DNA of 64,000 nucleotides from Leptodontidium sp. MPI-SDFR-AT-0119 (lineage: Eukaryota > Ascomycota > Leotiomycetes > Helotiales > Leptodontidiaceae), in the NCBI GenBank assembly GCA_020726505.1, contig JAHLEZ010000003.1:868001-932000 (forward strand). Reading direction: 5' to 3'. Below, piece by piece: positions 24,968 to 34,582 of this stretch. The notes beneath the pieces are model-generated. The model saw nothing but the letters and a program-made list of their open reading frames with translations. It was not told the DNA's origin and ran no database searches. Every line of letters begins with the position of its first letter. Within the stretch, counting starts at the first letter, position 1. The position numbers and the translations under genes are program-made.

Positions 24968-26718
24968 TTTGAGGGTCAATATCGACCATTTGATGTGCAA
25001 TGTCTGTCTTTGACAGTTACTTAAGCTTCGGGGAAGCTGCTAGAGTAATATATGCAACATCGATTCCGCTGAGGTCAGATGAATCCATTCTGAATCAACA
25101 GTGGAGGAGCCAATCGGTTTGCGAGCCAATCGTACCCGACTACCTGTACTGATCAGTAATGAACCACATTTGTGTACCCTGTCCATGAAGCAAATGACAT
25201 TTGCAAAAATAAATCTGCCCGCAAGGAGTTATGTCGTGCTACTGTAGTTGAAGAACGATATTCAGAGACTGGACTGACAGCTCATCATGTTCCACAGTTT
25301 GGCACACCCTCAGCAGACTTGCTTGAAGAAACTTGGCCAAAACAAACCTAAAACTTCGTGGAAATTCAATAGAGCAAGCCAATGCGTACATATTGTGACG
25401 CTGGTTACAGGAATGTGGCCAACGAAGCGCTGGGTAGCCCTGATACACGTGACGTTACATGTCTGCTCAACTGCGGCCTTCCGGCCAACGACACGGCTGT
25501 GAACAGAGACCACTTCATTCTCGGCGACGAGAGCCTAATGGTTTCTGCTAGGACTACGGATCGGGACAATGAGCTCTGAGGTGTGCGCCAGTGCACGACA
25601 CTGGAACAGAATGTTCCAATTCTGCTTGATATTTTTGTTAAGAAAGGAAAATGCGATAGGGGCATATATAATTTGCAAGGAGTAAGGATGGCATACTTAG
25701 CTGAACGAGAAAGTAAATAGGCATCCAAGTTGCTCGCGTATGCTGACGATTCCGAGGTAATCGATAACATCCTGGAAGAAAAGACGTCGGAACGAAAGCT
25801 AAGGGTAGCTACAGATCACATGACTATCCACTTTTCTACAAAAACCGTCAATAATTACTTATACTTTCTTATTGACTCTACAACACAAAGATACACCGCA
25901 GATTTCCTCTAAAGACCATGCCTTGTGGTCTTGTTCTCGTCTCGTCTTAATCATCGAATGTCCTGAGTTTCGCTAAAGACTTCCTACGACAATTCACGAG
26001 AACCAAAATTTCTCCGAACACTTACTTCTACGTAACGAAACGACGACTAATTTCTCTCTCCCTATATCTACTACCATTTCACAATTGAATCGATTCCCTT
26101 TCGCACCAATAGAGCTGTTGAGAATTTTTGCAAGTTGCATTTCGATCTTACTGGTGCGCAAAAACTCGCTCCGGAGGGGTGGCCAAGAATTGTGGGGGAA
26201 AGCAGCTGCTATCTTCTTGCAAGGTTAGATATTGGTGAAGCCTTATCGAATAAGCGGGCCACTGCCATGGTCCTTTTATGAGTGCGATAGCTTGCCAAGT
26301 CGCCGGCACTTGTTCATTTTCGTCTGGGTATAAAGTACCTTCTTGCTTCGTATGTTTACAAACACAACTCCAGAACTACTCCTGCTCGATGTCTAAGACT
26401 CTAAGACAACTTAGTGCCGTGGCATACGTCCTTGGATTACTACAATATGAATTTTGGCCGCCTTTTGGCATTGATGTTTGCCACCCCATCGGAAGTTCTA
26501 CAGACAATGATCACTCATGCCTTTGCGTTGCTAGCATCATGCCTCTCCGTGTTCTCTTATTCTCCCCTTGCGGGGTAGTAGTACTGTGGGGGGAAAGTGG
26601 ACAACGCTTCCCTTGAAGAATGTCGCCCCAGTCTATATAACTTGTGGCCAGCCGCAGCAAAAATGGACATCAAACCCAACCACTCTTCTACCTAGCAGAA
26701 AGACGACAAAGAGTTAAG
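24968..26718. other. Intergenic, upstream of HET and glycosidase remnants
   Basis: About 1.75 kb with no recognised gene. It holds the upstream sequences of the HET pseudogene (minus strand) and of the glycosidase (plus strand). A CreA-type GTGGGG site occurs at 26586-26591, close to the TATA box of the glycosidase. Confidence 0.45.
26634..26640 (+). promoter_or_regulatory. TATA box of the glycosidase at 26719
   Basis: TATATAA lies 79 bases before the ATG. The homologous glycosidase at 63224 has the same TCTATATAA sequence about 85 bases before its ATG, which supports a conserved core promoter. Confidence 0.6.
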
Positions 26719-28426
26719 ATGAAGATTCTTATCACTTCACTTCTGGCATTTGCCGTCGCTGCCTCACCACTTGATCTCGAAAATCGACAGACCGGACGGA
26801 CAGCTGTTGTTGACCTAGCTGGACGACAGGGTCCTGCAAATCAATTGGTGAGCGGTATTCTCTATGGAACGCCAGACACGCTCAACCAGATCCCAGATGA
26901 CTTCTACACTGGCCCGAAGTTGAAGTATTTCCGTGCTGGTGGTGCACAGTTGTTTAATGTGGGCGAGCGTGGCTGGCACTGGGGCGAATATGGTCCGCGT
27001 TTCCAATCGACCTTGAGCAACTACAAGGTTAGCATTTTCCCACTTTATTTAAATTCATCTTGGAATTAAATCTTCGCGAGATGGTTTCTGGGTCAAGAAA
27101 CTTAATTTATTACCCAATTTGGAAATTTCTGAGGTAAAACAGTGCTAATTCGTTACAAAGACTGCTCGGAAGTATGGCGGTGAATTCCAGCTTCTTGTCC
27201 ACGACATTTGGGGAACAGACACTACCGACAGCGGAACGCTTGGCTTGGAGATAACGGTAATTGGGCTAGCTACGACATATTTCTCGATAGACTGATTACT
27301 GATATCAAAGCCAACAATATGCTTCCTGGACTGAAAATCGACATCTGGAACGAACCCGACTTAACAATTTTCTGGAAGAGACCGTTGTCGCAATTTCTGG
27401 AAACTTGGAAAAGAACTTATCAAAGGTTTCGGTAAGTCTTACTTTTCTTGCGTATGATTTAGCTGTCAGGGTAAGGCAGACTGACAACTTATCAGCGCCG
27501 ATGGGATCACGAGAACGATTCCCCTTATAGGCCCTTCATATGCGGGCCAGCCCCATTCTGATAATCCTTGGTGGACTGAGTTCATGCAGGTCAGTAGATA
27601 CCCTTTACTTAATCAGATTTCGGAAGTGGAACCGCTTCTTGAGAAGAAGCAACTTGCCACTTTCGGAGCTAGAGCTCTGGCTCCGATGGAGAAGAAGCGC
27701 TGATATATGTTACAGTACATTGTAGCTCAGAATGTTGTCCCGGACCAATACACATGGCACATACTGGGCCCTGCTAATGATCCCGTGGCCGATCTTCAAA
27801 ATAACGTTGTCACTATGGACTCTTTCTTCGCTCGGTATGGTGCTCCCAAGCGATCGTACTGCATCAATGAGTACATAAACTCAGGCGAAGACCGAGTTAA
27901 TGCTGCGAATGCATGGCACATGGCACGACTAGAACGCTACAACGCAACTGGGCTACAAGCGAATTGGCTCAGTACTGGAGAGTTACATGACTTTCTCGCT
28001 GAGCTCGTGTATCGACCTAATGCACAGTCGTCTTACCAACCCAATGGCCAATGGCAAATGTACAACTACTATGCACAGAGCATGTCAGGGACGAAGTTGA
28101 CGACCACTGGCTCTGGAGATCGTGCTCTTGATGTCTTTGCTACTCTTGGATCTGACAGAAAGGTGCGAGTCCTTGCAGGTGTTCGAGCCCAGACTGGAAC
28201 TTGGGAGATTGAGCTTCGAAATCTGGTGGCCCTTGGCTTGCCTGTATCTGGGTCGCTCACTATCCAGACATTGGGCTTTGACGATCCGGGATTGCGCAGT
28301 GTCGTGACAACCCCCAGAAGCAGAGGAACATACACCCACACATATTCTGGAGGTGTGCTCAGGTTCCCTGTGTATCAGACACAAGTCGATGCTAAAACTG
28401 CATGGGCTTTTGAGTTCAGAGTGTAG
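26719..28426 (+). pseudogene. Secreted clan GH-A glycosidase (GH39-like), frameshifted
   Basis: Exons 26719-27027, 27161-27431, 27496-27589 and 27716-28426 join in phase with GT-AG sites. The product begins with a signal peptide (MKILITSLLAFAVAASP). It contains SGILYGTPDTLNQIPDDFY, the acid/base motif DIWNEPDL, and a probable nucleophile Glu in CINEYINSGE, followed by a C-terminal beta-domain. I place it in clan GH-A, close to GH39, and expect activity on plant or fungal polysaccharide side chains; the substrate is unknown. In exon 2 the frame changes: VHDIWGTDTTDSGT (frame from 27161) must continue in a different frame as WLGDNGNWASYD. One base is missing, or two are extra, near 27235-27250. 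The paralogue at 63224 reads through the same place without a shift. The lesion truncates the protein before its active site unless it is a sequencing error. Confidence 0.75.
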
Positions 28427-28584
28427 AGAAAGCCTGAGCCGTGCTTTCGATACATCTTTGAACAAGCTGCCTCATAGTCGTAAGAAGGAATCCTGGACAA
28501 ATCGGCTGGAAAGCCACAGGGTTAGTGACTGTAAATAGTATTGTCTACAGATATCACAGGGATGAAGTGGAAGAACTTCAATTT

Positions 28585-28860
28585 TTCTAAAAGAAATAAT
28601 ACTTTTTGTGAAACGTTTTTTTTTTATGTAATTTGCCGTTCCTAACTTTTTAAGATAACCTACCTAGCTAGGTATGTGAGACTAGGCAGCAGTAGTGCGA
28701 AGCAGAAAAACGAAGACCACCACACTCGTATCGAAACTCCTTTTCAAGATAGTGTTTTGTTTTCAAGATGCTCTCCGTTTCAAGATCCCCGTGGCCTCTC
28801 ATGGGGAAGAACTTGAGCTCTCAGTGGATCGCTAAAGGAAAGGGCTACCTACCCAGGCAG
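28585..28860 (+). repeat. Dispersed repeat, copy 1
   Basis: Starts at TTCTAAAAGAAATAA and ends near ACCCAGGCAG. It matches 33128-33350 in the same orientation. Over the first 160 bp most substitutions between the copies are transitions (C/T or A/G), for example GGCAGCAGTAG against GGCAGTGGTGG, plus a short T-run difference. Copy 1 carries about 50 bp (around 28750-28800) that copy 2 lacks. It contains a CCTACCTAGCTAGGT palindrome. A reading frame at 28768-29070 starts inside the repeat and has no recognisable motif. Confidence 0.8.
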
Positions 28861-29448
28861 GGACGGCCGACCACCGAAGGTGGTGGCCCGTGCTTTACTT
28901 TAAACGGACCACCAAACCGCAACTTCCTGCAGGGCTGTGAGACCCACAAATTTCGCCTACCACCAGAAAAAGCTGTGGGAGACCTCATTCCTTGGCACAC
29001 GTATATAAAACACTTAGTTAAAGAACTTACCGAGCTCAATACTAGGCCAAATGCGAAGCTTTTGGACTAGTCGAGAGCGAGGCTGTAAGGGGGAGAGAAA
29101 GTGGCGGATTGCGGCACGTGCGGAACATCAGAAGTAAAGTACTGACCACGAATTTTCACAACACAAAATGAATCAAAATCTAATCCGTCTTTATTAATAC
29201 TCCAAAAAATAACTATTAAGTCTTTTGCCTTTTCCCATAAGAATTAATTAGACGGTTGTGAGTAGAAATGCGACAACTTCGCACTCCGGGGACTCGCCAA
29301 AATCGGCCACTTTTTCTCCCCCTTGCAGCGAGGTAAGGAAAATAAATAGGGAGCACAAGTACAAGTACAAGTATTAGTTAGAGATTTCTCTTGGCTACAG
29401 TGGCGAGCGAAGGGCGGATACTCCTCTGCCAGGCCGATCAGGTGACAC
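28861..29448. other. Intergenic, upstream of the mannosyltransferase
   Basis: No gene recognised. It contains the downstream part of a 100-residue frame (28768-29070) that begins in the repeat and has no family features. The stretch from 29140 to 29240 is AT-rich. The remainder is the likely promoter and leader of the gene at 29449. Confidence 0.45.
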
Positions 29449-30852
29449 ATGGCCTTCCACATCAAGGCGAGGGTGGTATCGAAGAAGGAGTCCAACGATT
29501 CGAACGCGACGTCTCTACAGATGTTTCTAAGTCCATTCCACCGGTCAGGACGCTTAAGGCGTCAATGTGTTCGCCTGGTCCTTCTCCTTCTGTTCGTTGT
29601 GCTCTCCTTCGACTTCATCCTCACGATCACCGTCAATCATCCCTTGATACGAGTTTCTCCGTCCATGATATCATCGACAAGCCTATCGCATAAGGATCGA
29701 ATTTTCATCGCCAGCATGCATTGGAATAACGAGTTGATCATACGCTCTCATTGGAGTGCTGCACTCTTAGACCTGGTGAGGCATTTCGGTGCTGAGAACG
29801 TTTATATCTCCATTATCGAAGGTGGTAGTTGGGATGATACAAAGGGTGCTTTGAGAGATTTGGACTTGGAGTTGGAGAAGATGGGGGTAGAGAGGAGCAT
29901 CGAAATGCATGAGAGTACACACAAAGATGAAATAGAACGGATACCAGGACTATACGAGGAGGGTTGGATATGGACAAGTAGGGATAAGAAAGAATTACGA
30001 CGAATACCATACCTAGCAGGAATACGGAACCAGGTAATGAATAAGTTGAGGCACATTGCGGAAAGGACCGGTGGGCAAGGGAAGCGATCTTTCGACAAGA
30101 TCCTGTGGTTGAATGATGTTATCTTTACGGTATGCCTCCTTCGTTTCCCCTGCTTGTCACATTATACTTATGTATTACCTTGTCAGACCGAGGACGTTAC
30201 CACCTTGATTGCGACAAGAGATGGCAACTACGCCGCTGCATGTTCACTGGACTTCTCAAAACCACCTCTATACTACGACACGTTTGCGCTCCGTGATGTT
30301 GCAGGTGCGAAAGCTGTCACTCAAACTTGGCCCTTCTTCCTCGCTGCTAAATCGCGGAATGCAATGATTTCCAACTCTCCAGTTCCTGTAAAATCGTGTT
30401 GGAATGGCTTAGTTGTCTTTCAGGCTGACCCCTTTTACTACAACCCACCACTACGCTTTCGAGGAATCCCGGATAGTCTTGCCCTTCATCACTTAGAAGG
30501 ATCTGAGTGCTGCCTTATCCATGCCGACAATCGGCTAAGTTCCGTACATGGCGTTTGGCTCAACCCAAATGTAAGGGTCTCATACAACCCCGAAGCCAGT
30601 ACAAAGGTACATGCAGAATCAGGCCCATGGCCAGGCCGCAAAGAGAAATTCGTGGGCATCTGGAACAATAGGTGGGCGCGATGGACTGGATTTCCAAGGA
30701 GGTTTGTGGAACGATATGTCGTGGACAGGAGGATTCGATTGTGGCAGGAGGAGACGCATCACAAAGGTCAAGAGGACAGCCGTGAGAATGGCACGTTCTG
30801 TTTGATTAACGAGATGCAAGTACTTGTCCATGATGGCTGGGCTCATGTATAA
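29449..30852 (+). CDS. CAP59/CMT1-family alpha-1,3-mannosyltransferase
   Basis: Exons 29449-30129 and 30187-30852 give 448 residues. The 57-nt intron is a multiple of three without stops, so an unspliced message would stay open and add 19 residues (VCLLRFPCLSHYTYVLPCQ). The protein is a type II membrane protein: a basic N terminus, then a membrane anchor at about residues 41-61 (QCVRLVLLLLFVVLSFDFIL). The luminal domain has the family signatures IFIASMHWNNE, NVYISIIEGGSWDDTK, FDKILWLNDVIFT, YAAACSLDFSKPPLYYDTFA and WNGLVVFQADPF. The family (Pfam CAP59_mtransfer) uses GDP-mannose to add alpha-1,3-mannose in the Golgi, in capsule or glycan synthesis. It is intact although neighbours on both sides are broken. 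Confidence 0.9.
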   Translation: MAFHIKARVVSKKESNDSNATSLQMFLSPFHRSGRLRRQCVRLVLLLLFVVLSFDFILTITVNHPLIRVSPSMISSTSLSHKDRIFIASMHWNNELIIRSHWSAALLDLVRHFGAENVYISIIEGGSWDDTKGALRDLDLELEKMGVERSIEMHESTHKDEIERIPGLYEEGWIWTSRDKKELRRIPYLAGIRNQVMNKLRHIAERTGGQGKRSFDKILWLNDVIFTVCLLRFPCLSHYTYVLPCQTEDVTTLIATRDGNYAAACSLDFSKPPLYYDTFALRDVAGAKAVTQTWPFFLAAKSRNAMISNSPVPVKSCWNGLVVFQADPFYYNPPLRFRGIPDSLALHHLEGSECCLIHADNRLSSVHGVWLNPNVRVSYNPEASTKVHAESGPWPGRKEKFVGIWNNRWARWTGFPRRFVERYVVDRRIRLWQEETHHKGQEDSRENGTFCLINEMQVLVHDGWAHV

Positions 30853-31867
30853 GCGTGATACGAGCAGCCACTTTCGCCAATATTGGAATGACATTATTTA
30901 AATATGTAGAGATATAGGAGGGTGAATAAAATCCATTCTCGCAGAATCTAACAACTTATATATCTGTCGGTCGTTGAAGGTTTTGATTGGAGAGGATACG
31001 TGAATGACGAACATCCTTCCTACTTTAATATGACCATCTCTTATGGAGTCGGAAAATTCTTAGTGTGTTCAACCTCCACTCGCAGGACAAATGCCCATCA
31101 GACTGAAGAGTTAACCCCATCCATCTTCTTCCACCGTACCGGCAGCTCTGCACTCCAGGGGACACTCAACTGGGCAGCGATTCGGTATGGGAGATTGGTG
31201 CAGCTGTTTGAGCTGCCCGGGAACGATGTTGATACCGACTGTGGATACTGATATCATTTGACATTAGCATCAAAGCTTTTTTAAGACGAAAGATTCCATT
31301 CGAGCGTAAGAATATAAATCTGAACAATTCCCGCTTCGACAGAATGTGTCTAGCAACGCTCCACTCCTCTCATTAGCCATACGGAACCCAGACTTGACAG
31401 GCCGTATGAAGCCACGACCACCTAGGATTTCTCTTCCCCTCTGACAAATGTTGGTTTTCTGGTAGATTCTACGCAAGATCTAAAACATTATTCAGAAGGG
31501 GATAGTAGTAGAGCTGGCCTTCCAACTGTCAGTTGCTGAATATTTACTGTTGGTGTGCTACCAATTATCGTCTCCAGGGGATGGCTCGAACCTCAGATAT
31601 GCGAAGCCGAAAACGGAACAGAGCTCTCTCCTGCACTACTCTCGGTCGCCTTCTCCTGACATACAAGCCACTCCTTTCTTGAAATTCGTCTCGACAAACT
31701 TTGGACGCTCCGCGGCTGTGTTTCTATTCATCTTCATCACTGTCGTTAAGGTCCCCCATTCGTTTCTGTGCCCGTCTTAATTTGTTACTTGGCACAGCGG
31801 ATGAGGCGATGGAAGTGATTCAGGTCATATGGGACAGATCATGCTGACGTTTCTCTTTCCAGCCTAG
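30853..31867. other. Intergenic, with a possible decayed signal-peptide exon
   Basis: No intact gene. At about 31674-31755 the plus strand reads FLKFVSTNFGRSAAVFLFIFITVV, which resembles the hydrophobic leader of ECM33-type proteins but has no ATG in a suitable place (an ATA lies at the expected position). This may be the lost first exon of the pseudogene that follows. Confidence 0.35.
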
Positions 31868-33080
31868 ACTGCCTCAATCTGTGCTCAACCCACAGCCGCC
31901 ATCACCTCCCAAGCCGATTCGACCCAATATGCTTCTTGCTCCACCATATCCGGCAGCGTCGTTATCGGTTCTTCTGCTTCTAGTGCTATAAGCTTAGATG
32001 GGCCACAACAGATCAAGGGTAACTTGACTTGCAAAATGCCGGTAACTTGGTTAGCATCACAAGTTCCTCGATTAACTCGATCGGTGGAGATTTTAACCTG
32101 TTCAACTTGACCCTTTTGTCCACTCTTCAGATGTCCACCTTGACTACCGTCAAGACCTTTACCTGGGTCGCCCTTCCAGCTCTCCCCTCCCTCAGTTTTG
32201 GTGGGCCAGTTTCAAAGGCTGACAGTGTCACCGTTAGCAGCACGTTCTTGAGCACGCTCAGCGGCATCAACTTGAACACTGTTAGCACTCTTCAAATTGA
32301 TAATAACAACAATTTGAGACGATTCGATTCCCAGATTGCTAATATCACTAACTCGCTCAACATTAATGCCAATGGCAAGTTACTGGCTGTTACCTTCCCC
32401 AGCTTGATCTGGGCTGCCAACATGACCTTTAGAAACATTTCCAGCATCAAGATCCCATCTTTGGCAACTGTCAACGGATCTCTCGGATTCTACGGAAACT
32501 ACATGGATAACATTGCCGCACCAAATTTGACATCCGTTGGTAACTTCGCTACCGGTATCGGAAGTTTGGCTTTTGTCGCCAACAGCAAGCTCGCCAATAC
32601 CTCTTTCCCAGTCCTCAAGAGCCTCGGAGGAGCTGACCAGATCGCCAACAACACTGATCTGAATGCCACCAGCTTCCCAGCCCTGACATCTGTTGGCGGC
32701 GCTATTGATTCCTCTGGAAACTTCACGACGTAAGTTGCCCTAAACTCTAAGTACAAACTCTAAGTACAAACTTCAAGGAAACTGACCTTAGTACGCAGAC
32801 CTGAATTGCCAAGGCTCGAGAGCATTAAGGGTGTTTTAACATCCAATCTCAACAATCTGTCGACTGCTCTGGTTTTGAGGCACAATCTGGCGGAAAGGGT
32901 AGTGTGATCCAAGGTACCTTCATCTGTAAGACCACCGAAACGACCAGCACTCTTGACGGGTCTTCATCTACTACCGGCACTGGTTCTAGCGCTAGCTCTA
33001 CTAGCACAAAGGGCGCTGCTGTGTTATATGGTGTTAGTGAGATGGCTGTAGGCCTTTCTGTCGTTGGTGGACTCTTGTAA
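31868..33080 (+). pseudogene. ECM33-like GPI-anchored cell-wall protein, broken
   Basis: The segments TASICAQPTAAITSQADS, SISLDGPQQIKGNLTCK, NAGNLVSITSSSINSIGG, TFTWVALPALPSLSFGG, NMTFRNISSIKIPSLATVNG and SVGGAIDSSGNF follow the order and repeats of Ecm33 (L-domain-like repeats, cell-wall integrity). A C-terminal SSSTTGTGSSASSTSTKG stretch with a hydrophobic tail ending at 33080 is the GPI-attachment region. An intron from GTAAGT (near 32730) to ACGCAG joins the last two exons. Two one-base deletions break it: in the A4 run at 32033-32036 (LTCK must shift to NAGNL), and at about 32829-32837 (IKG must shift to FNIQSQQSVDCSGF). No valid first exon was found. Not expressed as a full protein unless these are assembly errors. 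Confidence 0.8.
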
Positions 33081-33127
33081 ATGTTGTTGTAAAGCATTAG
33101 GGCATCTACGCTAAAAAATAAATAAAA

Positions 33128-33350
33128 TTCTAAAAGAAATAACACTTTTTGTGAAACGTTTTTCTGTGTAATTTGCCGTTCCTAACTTTTAAGATAACTT
33201 ACCTAGGTAGGTATGTGAGACTAGGCAGTGGTGGTGCGAAGTAGAAAGACGAAGACCGTCACACTCGTATTAAAACTCGTTTTTAAGATGCATAAGGAAA
33301 GAACTTAAGCTCTCAGTGGATCTCTAAAGGAAAGAGTACCTACCTAGGTA
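33128..33350 (+). repeat. Dispersed repeat, copy 2
   Basis: It is the direct-orientation partner of 28585-28860. It starts TTCTAAAAGAAATAACAC and ends in TACCTACCTAGGTAGGTA. The interval between the two copies holds the mannosyltransferase and the ECM33-like pseudogene, not reverse-transcriptase sequence, so the copies are not the two LTRs of one retroelement. Confidence 0.8.
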
Positions 33351-34582
33351 GGTAAATACTTACTGGTCACATGATCAAACTTTCTCGACACATTTGAGAG
33401 GCTGGAGTCTCTGACGTCCTTCTAGAGCTGGTGTTTTCTGTCCCAAAAGAAACTTATCAGTAGGCAAGAATATTTAGTCAGATGTTGCTTCCTCGTTTTA
33501 TTTTCAGGGGCTAATCAGCAGATCTCGCTAACGAGAAGAGTACGGATCCAACAATGTCGCCAGATTTCGTCGCGACTTCTTCACAAGAATCAAATCGACC
33601 AAGTGCCACGGACAAGTGTCTGCCTTCTTTGTTCTTTTCCCTGCATCTCAGATTTCTCCCATTTTTCGTCTGCACATTTCTTGTCTTTGCCTACTTCAAG
33701 TTGCGGTCGGCAGGGGGGACCGAATCCCTTGACTTTCTTCGCGTTTCTAGTACGATTACGACGCGTCGTGTGGTTCAGCGTTTTGTTGGAACGGACTCCC
33801 CGAACTAGGCAGACTCTCAAGTCCATGTTTCTGCCCTGCTGCCACTGTGGTGGAAGCGCCCACTTAGTAGATGCTGTTCAAATGTAATCACGTGTTGTGG
33901 CATTGGGGGGTCTCGTTGAGGGTCTCATACAACTTTCGTCTCAGAAATTCCTCAATTTGACAACGGTCTACGAGCTAGCCATCTCCGGAAGTAGATTTCT
34001 GCTGAGGGAAATGATTGAATGCATTGTACTGCGGAGTGCACCGCCTAGCGGTGGCCCATCTATTTTGGTGCTCCTTGTCTTGCGGGGGTGGATGTGGTAG
34101 TCTTCCAGACAGCCCAACACCAGCTCGCCTTTTGCAGATGGCTGAGCAGTCTGTTCCGGGTGTGCTGTGCCCTCTCTTTCTTCTTGCATGTACAGTCGGG
34201 CGGCTTTCTTCTGTGAGCCAAAGTAGAAGGTCAAGTCCGGGAACTTCGCGTTCTCTGGCTGGAAGGATTGGTGGTGGAGGTGGAAGAGGAGTTGCCATTC
34301 GTTACTCCTTCGTGATGGATAAGCAGCCAATGTTGGTTTTCGAACCAACATGATCATGGATAGAAGGACTAGAGAGATAGGATGTATGCGAAGTCTCTAA
34401 TTGGAGTGTTCTCGGGGGTGTGTGACCTGTTGCCTTGAAGTCATGGCCCGCGCAGCGAGTCTGCCTGCTAAGCCTGATCGTTTCTGTTGAAATAAGGAAG
34501 CATCCTCCTCGCTGAGAACTGTCGTTGTCTTTCTTGTCTTCCAATTGCCGTTACCCTCCAGGCCGAGTCTCCATTACTCATC
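33351..34582. other. Intergenic, gene-poor
   Basis: No gene recognised. Open frames of 80-130 codons (for example 33554-33808 plus, 33968-34357 minus) are overlapping, compositionally biased and lack motifs. A CACGTG-type E-box lies at about 33889. The last 150 bases are probably the leader of the gene at 34583. Confidence 0.45.

Noticed and set aside
28585..33350. The two dispersed repeats as LTRs of a retrotransposon
   Set aside because: The interior encodes a mannosyltransferase and an ECM33-like remnant, with no reverse transcriptase, integrase, primer-binding site or polypurine tract.
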